A DNA stretch of 15,812 nt from Porogramme epimiltina (taxonomy: Eukaryota > Basidiomycota > Agaricomycetes > Polyporales > Polyporaceae). A model generated the notes under the pieces. The model was not told the origin of the DNA, searched no databases, and worked only from the letters and a program-made list of their open reading frames with translations. Both the position numbers and the translations under genes were made by a program. The stretch covers positions 1 through 15,812 of the forward strand of contig FTLJ01000923.1 of assembly GCA_900155495.1 (NCBI GenBank). Direction: 5' to 3'. Below, piece by piece: positions 9,501-15,812 of the stretch; position 1 is the first letter of the stretch; the number at the start of each line of letters is the position of its first letter.

Positions 9501-10546
9501 CTCCTCTACATCCGCCCCCTCCTCTTCGACCGCCTCATCCTCTTCGACCGCCTCATCCTCTTCGAGCTCATCCTCTTCGTCCGCCTCCTCCAGCGCCGCC
9601 CTCTCGATCTCCTTTTCAATTTCTTCGTCCTCTTCATCTTCGTAGATGAAATCCTGGCATTTGAGTGCATTAACAAGATACGTCAATTGCACATTCCAAT
9701 GGGGTTCAACTCACCAAATCCACCTCACCGCCACAGGTTCCTTCTCGTTCCACTTTTTTACCGCATTCCTTGGGACCTCTGTGAAATAGTGGTCCCTGAA
9801 CCTCTTCTTCCTCCAATTGTGCCTCCTCCTGCTCTTCGTCCTCATCCTCCCTCTCCCTCTCCCACTCCATTTCATCATCTCCAACACCTCCGAAGCTAAG
9901 ATCCTGAAAATGGAGTGCATCGATAAGGGGAGAAGGCCACGTGCGCCAACGAAATCCCACCTCAAAGCTTACCTCGTTCAGATAGACTGTGTTATCCATC
10001 TGTATGTCCAAGTCTTGGACTGCATCTACTTCGATGTCACTTTGCTCATTCTCGTTTTCACTGCCATTGCGTTCCTACAATTCGATCAGTACAGAATGCT
10101 AGAATGTGCGCATCCCATACCTCAGGCTCATCAATGTCCATATCACTGTCTCCCTCAACAACCCCGTTCTCGTCGTCGCTCTGTCCATGGTGTGAAATGC
10201 AGCGTTATGAACAACGCGCTCTCAAAATAAGCAACACATTACGCACCTCCCAGGTACATTCAGTGCTTTTTTTTATATGTTCGTTTAAAGATTTCAATGT
10301 GGAAAACCCAAGGCCACATCTCATCTGGCCAGGTTGGATGCAGCGACATGCGAACTCATCCCCAATTCGCCTCACAGTCACTGGTATTCGAGGGCTCGGT
10401 GTGAGAAATCTGGAGTCCAGCTGGACTTCCGGGACCTTCTTGCACCCATTCAGATGGTGCTTGAGTCCTTCTGTTAAGCTTTGTTTGCAAAATGGACAAC
10501 TTTTTAGAGCCTTTTTTCTGGTACGTGATCTAGGTTTTCTAGGCAT
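6527..10546 (-). CDS. OrsD-like zinc-finger tyrosine recombinase, 11 exons, intact
   Basis: Eleven exons join without a stop to 1152 codons: 10546-10247, 10180-10121, 10074-9973, 9903-9715, 9653-9378, 9323-9258, 9200-8413, 8357-8140, 8091-7922, 7871-6665 and 6609-6527 (TAG). Introns are 48-66 bp. The start is the Met of MPRKPRSRTRKK, before the first CxxC. Domains: two C2HC-like motifs (SCPFC...HH..GC and C...RC...H...C, residues 16-97); a very acidic stretch (~100-310); two C2H2 fingers at ~356-375 and 428-448, spaced like the OrsD/DUF3505 domain; then a helical domain leading into a tyrosine-recombinase fold. Candidate catalytic residues are R926 (PARGTE), K961 (HYTKVR), R1052-H1053 (LAWRH), H1083 (QAGHS) and Y1092 (DIYGN). 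The family should cut and rejoin DNA through the tyrosine, probably to move its own element; this role is inferred. Splicing is least certain at exons 6-7, where the acceptor is AAG. Confidence 0.85.
9378..9903 (-). other. Acidic region of the recombinase (exons 4 and 5)
   Basis: These two exons (9903-9715 and 9653-9378) code for about 155 residues, of which more than half are Glu or Asp. The second includes DEAVEEDEAVEEE, encoded by an 18-bp tandem repeat (plus-strand CGCCTCATCCTCTTCGAC at 9531-9548 and, with one change, 9549-9566). Frames on the opposite strand over this region are open and leucine-rich only because they are complementary to the acidic codons. Acidic tracts of this kind often bind basic proteins such as histones; that role is an inference here. 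Confidence 0.8.
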
Positions 10547-11420
10547 GATGCTGTCGAAAACTAGAACGGGGGTTGGGCCTATGAGGAGTGCGTACAATGC
10601 ATATAGGCATGCGGTGCTTACCGTGATTGGGCTGTATTTAATGATCGGCACAGAGAGATGGCGAGAGAGACAATGCCCTGTAGCTCTTCTCTTACTCGTT
10701 CGTTTGATATGCGAACTAACACGCCAGCGAGGCTTCCTGCCTGAAAGCACAGGTGCAGCTACGGGCTGTGGTGGACCCGGGCCCCTTGTGCGTGGCTGCA
10801 CCTCTTTCCCTCTTGGAAATCACATTGCTAACTTGGATATTGCACGGCCTCACCGATGAATCTTTTGAAGGCTCCACATCGCTGAATCTGATCAGAACAT
10901 AGTCCCGCCAGGTTCTGCCAAGGGGATTCAATGGACTTGGGCTATTTTCAACCCCGGATTCCCACTGGAACTCCAACGTCCGCATGCTATCAGCGACGAT
11001 GTGTCACCACCGCATCTCCATCTCGTAAAGGCGCATGCTATCTGCTGACGCGGGGGAGTTGATAAGGAGCAGTGCATCGCAGTCAGTGGTCGCTTTGCAG
11101 TCTGTTAGTCGTATATTAATCAGCATAGCGCCAAACTCCCTCTACTCGAATTCCTCCACTCTTGGTACTCAAAGGATGTCGTTGGGCATACCTCTGGATA
11201 GGGGCCAAATATAGCATGGTACAGAAGGTTGGCCATTCCGGCGTGATCAGTCACAAGCGAAGCACCCTCACGTACACACCAAGGCACGGGGCTGAGGTAC
11301 ATTAAGAACCCTGGCGCTTCACGTGTGTGGACAACACGAACCTAATTTGCCACACGCTATCTCTGTATCTTGTACCCGGTTTTCCTCCCTCTCTGCGTCT
11401 CCACATCTCTACCCCTCACC
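10547..11420. promoter_or_regulatory. Divergent intergenic region of the recombinase and zinc-motif genes
   Basis: Both genes start outward from this 874-bp gap, so both promoters should lie in it. For the minus gene, reading its strand, an ATTAAATACAGCC stretch (about 10631-10646) and a CCAATCACG (about 10622-10630) sit 75-100 bp before the ATG. For the plus gene, a long CT-rich run (about 11378-11420) ends in CTCACCATGG, a favourable start context. A duplicated CGCATGCTATC occurs at 10981 and 11032. None of these has been tested, and the gap also contains possible minus-strand exon pieces, listed separately. Confidence 0.5.
10716..11302 (-). other. Possible small or relic minus-strand exons inside the divergent gap
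   Basis: A 37-codon frame from ATG 11302 (reads CVREGASLVTDHAGMANLL, ends FGPYPE at 11192) stops at a good donor, GTATGC. An acceptor CTAACAG at 11102 could follow, but the next protein-like frame (DCDALLLINSP...ADSMRLYEMEM) is out of phase with it. That second frame hits a TGA, then continues in the same frame as ADSMRTLEFQWES and GRTWRDYVLIRFSDVEP. The two ADSMR segments are copies 51 bp apart. I recognise no family. It may be a broken upstream gene, 5' exons of another transcript, or chance. Confidence 0.25.
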
Positions 11421-13129
11421 ATGGCAAAGAAAAGGGAAAAGAAAAACTCAAAGTCCTCCCCACCGAGTTACAAAAAGGACCCCCCCTTCTCAGATAAACT
11501 CAGAGAACACTGCCTGACGGATTTTCAGAAAAGAGTCGTGGAGGCACTGCGTGACTGCCCCATATGTTTTGCAAAAAATGTTCAATGGAGACGTCCAGAA
11601 TGTGCATTTAAGTCCTCGTACGCCGGGCAATGTTACTATAAGGTACGTTGTTCGTTTTTCAAGAGCCAGAGAGCAAAGCCCATCCACTGTCACAGTGCAC
11701 CCGCTGTCGTCTCCCTCATTTTCCTCCGCAAGATCCTCCTCCAGAGGAGCTCATTGACTTGATTGAAGCCCAACGTGAGATAGACCGCAAACTCCACGAG
11801 GGCGTCGAGGTCGATACCGAGGAAGAGGCAGACGGGCATTCTGGACAACAACCGTCTGGAGCGTCAAAGGAGACGAAGAAGCAGGATAAGAGGGGGATCA
11901 GGGAGGTCGTCGGCGAGGTGAAGGGACGCAAGAAACAAAGGGGGTCACACAGGGCCCCCTTTGAGGTGAGTCTTCACCCCACAGAGAACGCTTAGAATGT
12001 TGGAGATGACACCTCCCAGGGCCCCGAGCAACCAGTAGCTTCTGGGAGCGGCGCCCGTCCCATACCACCCGCGATGAACTACCGACCCACCCCCGGGCCC
12101 ATGGAGTCAAAATTGTTGGTGCGTGCATCATCTGTGAGAAGGAGACAACGGCTCATTTGTCCGGCAGAATCACGGGCGTCGCAGTGAAGGGGACAACAAG
12201 CACAAAGTTTGTAAGCTCTATATGAGTTGGCTCGTAAGCATTCCAGCCTGTAGCCATGTCAAAAGCTGCCCTAACATTTGATTTAGAATGGAGCCAGCTT
12301 CTCACAGGAGGTCGCCGTTCGACAGGGAACGTTTGACATTCCCGACAGCTACATGAACGCCCAGCGCACCAAGGGGGCTGTGGTTGAGCGGTTTCACCCA
12401 GAGCAAAACGTCTGGCAACAGCTTCCGCTCAACGGGGGCGCCCTACCCCTGCATGACGCGGATCACGGCCTCGTGCTTTTGCGCCATGGAAGGAGCACCT
12501 GCCACAGCTCCTTCAGCACCTACCTGACAATGTGGCAGGAGAGAAGCGGCAGAGGCATCGATGGAGATCACATTGGGAACACTGTTCGTGACGCTCTCAT
12601 GGGAGAGCGGACTGTGCTTGTTCTTTGGAAGGAGGTAAGTTGCTCTCCTGAATGTAGCACGACCCGCGTTAACCAAATTGGTCTAGGCGACAAAGCCGCC
12701 TCTTTTCTTTATACTCCCTGAAGACAAGCCCGTTCTCGTGAAGGACATTGCGAACTCTATTCCAGAGTTCTGGGTGGATGAGCAATCCGAGTGGGTCCCC
12801 TTGAACGACCTCCCACACGCTCCCAGCAGTTGGTTGCAGCTACCCGTCGTTCTGTCAATCTTACACCATATGGGCACGCCCCACGGCCTCGCCCAGGTGC
12901 TCATGGTTTTGGAAAAGGCTCTGAGAGACGCCTTAGCAATGCGTCCTCCCCGTGTGGCCAACCTCTCGGTGGTGCAAGACCTCAAATTTCTATTTGGGGC
13001 GAAACATGAGGAGGAGAAGGTGAGTCTGCTCGATCAACTGTTCACCTTACAGCGGAATGGTAACCTTGAATGCAGGCACTTCCATACACCGTAATATTTG
13101 AGAATGGTCGAGAAGTGCTGGAGTTATAA
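11421..13129 (+). CDS. Unrecognised cysteine-motif protein, six exons, divergent partner of the recombinase
   Basis: Exons: 11421-11642, 11696-11965, about 12020 or 12049 to 12210, 12287-12634, 12687-13019 and 13076-13129 (TAA). The start has a strong context (CACCATGG) after a CT-rich leader. The protein opens lysine-rich and has CPIC (residues 46-49), C61, C71 and CTRC across the first splice, a set that could bind zinc. A charged linker follows (DTEEEADG, KKQDKRG), then a second CIICEKE motif in exon 3, and about 240 residues without a motif I know (FHPEQNVWQQLPLNGG, LLRHGRSTCHSSF, PPLFFILPEDKPVL, ending VIFENGREVLEL). Odd point: the standard acceptor at 12019 leaves exon 3 one base out of frame with CIIC. 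Only a weak GAG acceptor at 12048 restores it, giving 462 aa. So the gene either uses that site or carries a one-base indel. All other junctions are phase 0 and consensus. I cannot name the family. Confidence 0.75.
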
Positions 13130-14120
13130 AGCCGCTCATCTGCCATGTAGTTCGTCGTTGCTAAATATTAGTTTTCCTCGTTCTCCTCCAGTTCTCGTGT
13201 GCCCGTGTGCCATCGTCTCACCTCGCTTCGTCTCCGCGTTCTTGTCTACGTTTTCGCCTCGCCGTTCTCGACTTCGTCCAACCTCTCTCTCTCCATCCCT
13301 CCTCTCGCCCCCCGTATGTACGCTTGTCTGACTCGCCTCCGTGACCCTCGCTCCCAGCAGACCTCCCGGTCCGCGTCACATCGGCGAGGGGCTGTAGGAA
13401 GAGGCTAGAAAAGACTCTGTATTTTGTAGGCTACAGTAGGGCATCATACATATGTTGGGGAGAAGATATGAAATGATGCATGGAATACGAGTGAATTTTA
13501 TGGAACAAGGGAGCAAGCGAGTGCGTGCGTGCATGTGGTAAGCGCATGCCGGTGCACGAGCACCAGGCATTGAATAGTGGAAGCCTTAAATGTTAGGCAC
13601 TCTTGGCCCACATGCAGAACTCGTCGAGTTCAACAGTGTGGCGTGCATGGCGTGTGCAGAGGTGTGCGTATAGAAGTGGCAGCAGATGTTGGGGATGCAA
13701 GCGGAACGCCTCTAGGGGTGTTCAGCATCTCAGGAATGTCTCGCCGCTGCAGAATTCCGGAGACATTCCCACATAAGGTAATTTATTAGTTCTCCGGGTT
13801 TTTGGCTTACTCTCCGTGTTTCTCTCCGCTTTTGTGAACCTTGGAAACACATTCCTTGTCCCATATCATGCTGACTAGTTTCGTTCATATGCCGCTCGCT
13901 GTAGACACATGTGTCTTTGCTCGCTCTTATGTTTTTCCCCATTCCTGCCCCTTGCCAAGTCTCTTGTGATAGTGGCGTTGATACGACTGTTCCCTTACTT
14001 GGTATCTCGTACCTTACTCCGGTGTTCCGCCCCCCAGTCCCCGTGCGAGCTCCCGTAAGCTACCGTAAGTGGCCGCAGTTACCCGTAAGGTACAATGAGG
14101 GTGCTACTGACTATCGGGAG
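13130..14120. other. About 1 kb without a recognisable gene
   Basis: Just after the zinc-motif gene the plus strand is pyrimidine-rich (13180-13320, including TCTCTCTCTCC), which may include its 3' untranslated region. GTGCGTGCGTGCATG near 13520-13535 is simple sequence. ACACATGTGT (13905-13914) is a short palindrome. CCGTAAG occurs three times within 14053-14088. Short open frames here have no protein-like content. The right edge of any element carrying the two genes should lie in this stretch, but I see no repeat matching the left side. Confidence 0.45.
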
Positions 14121-14124
14121 GCTT

Positions 14125-14996
14125 ATGTTGGTAGAACGAGTGTTGCCTGAGTGAGCTCCAAGTACATGCTCGCGCCGACGCCCCCACCGACGTCGAAGCC
14201 CGCGCCCCCTGAGCCGCCCGCGGCCATCGGTCGTGTGAGACGCGAGCGCCCGGCCCGCCGGGGCGGGCCATACACGCCCGGATAGAGTAGCACGATTTGG
14301 CTCACGGGATCGTTCTGCGCAAGGTATATCTCCTCGACGCCATAGCCGCGCCGCACGAGCTAGGGGTATAAGAGTCGCCCGTGGCGGAACGTGTTCTCCA
14401 TCCAGCGCACGAGGTTCGAGGTCTCCGCGATCGCGAGTACGACCTTGTTCTCGCAGCCCATCACGAGCAGCATCGACGGTGTGGTCTCCTTGCCGCCCGT
14501 GCCCCTGGTGAGGGGGTCGCCAATGAACTCGTTGTTGAAGATCCGGCAGTGCATCTGGAGGAAGCGCGGCACCTGCTGCGTCATCACGCTCGCAAGCACG
14601 TCGAACCACATCGTCGTCTTGATGATGAACCCCGTCGACTCGGAGCACCGCTGCAGTGCCTCCTCGGGCCCGCAGAACCGCGGGTCGTTGAGCACGTGCT
14701 GCACGTTCTGCGACGCGATCACGAGCTACACCTCCCATGGCCAGTTCCCGCGCCCGTCCAAGAAGAGGAAGCTCGAGGCGATGTTGGGGTCCGTCATCGT
14801 GTCGCCCTCGTTGTACGGCTTGTGGATGCGCATTGTCTCCTGTATTCACTGGTAGATGGTCGTCACCGCCGACTGGTCCATTTGGGACCCCCGCATTGTC
14901 GTGATATGTAGCGCGGACAACATGCACGCTGTATCCCGTGCTGACGGGCTGTTGTGGATGAGGCTGGCTGCGAACTCTGTGATCGACGGGCGGGTA
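14125..14996 (-). pseudogene. Decayed fungal-specific transcription factor domain protein (Zn2Cys6 family)
   Basis: One minus-strand frame runs from a possible acceptor (ATACAG, ending 14997) to a stop near 14123, interrupted by TGA at 14846-14848, TAG at 14726-14728 and TAG at 14360-14362. Between them it reads ITEFAASLIHNSPSARDTA, TMTDPNIASSFLFLDGRG, EEALQRCSESTGFIIKTTMWF, LLVMGCENKVVLAIAETSNL and VRRGYGVEEIYLAQNDP. The order and the CENKVVLAIAE-type core match the C-terminal regulatory domain (fungal_trans_2 type) of basidiomycete Zn2Cys6 activators, nuclear DNA-binding regulators. The Zn2Cys6 cluster itself is not visible upstream. The frame is kept over about 290 codons with only point stops, so decay is recent. 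After about 14280 the sequence turns Gly-rich and no longer matches. Confidence 0.65.
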
Positions 14997-15528
14997 CTGT
15001 ATTGGGAGGACGTTGTGCAAATAGTGAGATAGGAGGTGACCTTGAGTGGTTAATGAAACGACGCTACATCCGTTGACGGTCGGAGGAATGCCGGCGACAC
15101 GATTCTAACGCGAACTCCTTTAAGCTGTTCGCGTTGATATTGTAGGAGGAGCCTAATTATGACCACGGATACTTATAGAGAGCGCAAGTAAGTGGGTGCT
15201 GATATCGAAGCCATTGTTGACATTGCCTACGCAGATGTTGAAGGATATGATGATACAGTACCACCGTGAACGGGCCCGGGGCACGAATCACGGTGATGTG
15301 GACGATCGTGCGTGCGAAGGTGGGCCCACTGATTGCACTGGTCATGAAGCAGTAGATGCGTTTCTGTGCTCGTGCTCAGCAGTGTTCCAGGTTCAGGTAT
15401 GGAGGCACGTACTATGAGTTTACGCACCGTCACAGCGTGCTCGCTCAGGGCGAGTGGATGGGCGGCTAAGCACTCACTAGTACTCACTGCAGGGCGCGTG
15501 GGAAAAGCAAATCCCCGCGAGTCCATTT
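14997..15528. other. Stretch with no supported gene
   Basis: On plus, ATGACCACGG at 15159 followed by a GTAAGT donor (15187) and a GCAG acceptor near 15234 looks like a start plus a short intron. However, joining them gives a stop two codons later, so the next frame (MLKDMMIQYHRERARG) is out of phase. It may be the remnant of a gene. I recognise no family and do not call it coding. Confidence 0.35.
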
Positions 15529-15562
15529 ACGGGAGTGGCGCGCTTTGGTGGCGCGCTCCCGT
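15529..15562. repeat. Imperfect hairpin
   Basis: ACGGGAG-TG-GCGCGC and GCGCGCTCCCGT pair over 13 bp with a two-base bulge around a TTTGGTG loop. It is immediately followed by a second palindrome. Confidence 0.75.
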
Positions 15563-15576
15563 TAACGGGCCGTTAA
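15562..15576. repeat. 15-bp palindrome TTAACGG-G-CCGTTAA
   Basis: Two perfect 7-bp arms flank one central base. This could be a dimeric protein-binding site or chance. It lies about 20 bp before the TLC-like exon fragment. Confidence 0.8.
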
Positions 15577-15587
15577 TTTGCGCAGCC

Positions 15588-15702
15588 TCGTGGACCAACG
15601 GTGTCGTCCTCCTCTCGACCTTCTTCTCCATCCGGATCCTCTATGGCTGGTACCTCACCATCAACTTCATGCACACACTTTTCGCAGCTGGAGAACGTTC
15701 GT
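15588..15702 (+). pseudogene. Exon-like fragment of a probable TLC-domain membrane protein
   Basis: After a GCGCAG acceptor near 15585 the plus frame reads SWTNGVVLLSTFFSIRILYGW, then YLTINFMHTLFAAG. It is a hydrophobic double segment with the NG..LL.TFF..R..YG pattern seen in fungal TLC (TRAM/LAG1/CLN8, TMEM56-like) proteins, which are multi-pass ER or Golgi membrane proteins. The frame then meets a stop near 15702, although a GTAACC donor at about 15701 could end the exon. No neighbouring exon is recognisable upstream, and the window ends 110 bp further on, so it is unclear whether this is part of a live gene or a relic. Confidence 0.4.
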
Positions 15703-15812
15703 AACCGCCCCCTCCGCACAAGACATGCTAACCAGGCACCTCACTACGTCGCTCCTCTCCTGCTTTTGCGGGAATCCTCGCTCGAGTCCTCGCACGATGC
15801 GTCGCGTCGCTC
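15703..15812. other. Right edge, nothing identified
   Basis: Short mixed sequence with CTCGC-rich runs. A continuation of the TLC-like gene could lie here or beyond the window, but no frame resembles that family. Confidence 0.3.

Noticed and set aside
9333..9899. 188-codon leucine/phenylalanine-rich open frame on plus, like a membrane protein
   Set aside because: It is the complement of the Glu/Asp-rich exons of the recombinase, and the minus strand has correct splice signals on both sides.
14381..14911. 176-codon plus-strand frame rich in His, Arg and Val
   Set aside because: It is antisense to the transcription factor pseudogene, whose minus frame carries the family motifs.

Overview
The window looks like nuclear DNA of a basidiomycete fungus, most likely an Agaricomycete. 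The evidence is intron structure and protein families. Almost every intron I could place is 45-76 bp, has GTRNGT-type donors and often a CTAAC-like branch point. Recognisable protein pieces (Set1-type RRM, fungal-specific transcription factor domain, endoglucanase-V-like double-psi barrel, class III aminotransferase) read like mushroom-forming fungi. Base composition is mixed, with GC-rich tandem repeats. There is no sign of bacterial gene organisation.

Layout. 1-4500 is a gene graveyard and repeat field: a 94-bp duplication, a decayed class III aminotransferase C-terminus (+), a decayed endoglucanase-V/expansin-like gene (-), then a gene-free GC-rich stretch with degenerate ~173-bp repeats and a 78-bp minisatellite whose units carry a hairpin-forming dyad. 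4600-6190 holds the N-terminal part of a Set1 histone methyltransferase (RRM region, -) with no SET domain downstream.

6527-13129 is different. It holds two divergently transcribed multi-exon genes that are largely or wholly open. On the minus strand is an 11-exon gene whose exons join in frame to 1152 codons. It encodes N-terminal zinc-finger motifs, a long acidic region, an OrsD-like pair of C2H2 fingers and a C-terminal tyrosine-recombinase-like domain with an R-K-R-H-Y set of candidate catalytic residues. On the plus strand is a six-exon cysteine-motif gene I do not recognise; one exon junction is unresolved. I infer that the pair may form, or derive from, a tyrosine-recombinase mobile element that landed in a decayed region. 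I found no convincing terminal repeats.

13130-15812 returns to decayed DNA: ~1 kb without genes, a transcription-factor pseudogene (-) with three in-frame stops, and at the right edge two palindromic structures and an exon-like piece of a probable TLC-domain membrane protein (+).

All exon coordinates come from manual splice-site reading, with no transcript or homology search. Family names rest on recognising motifs by eye.
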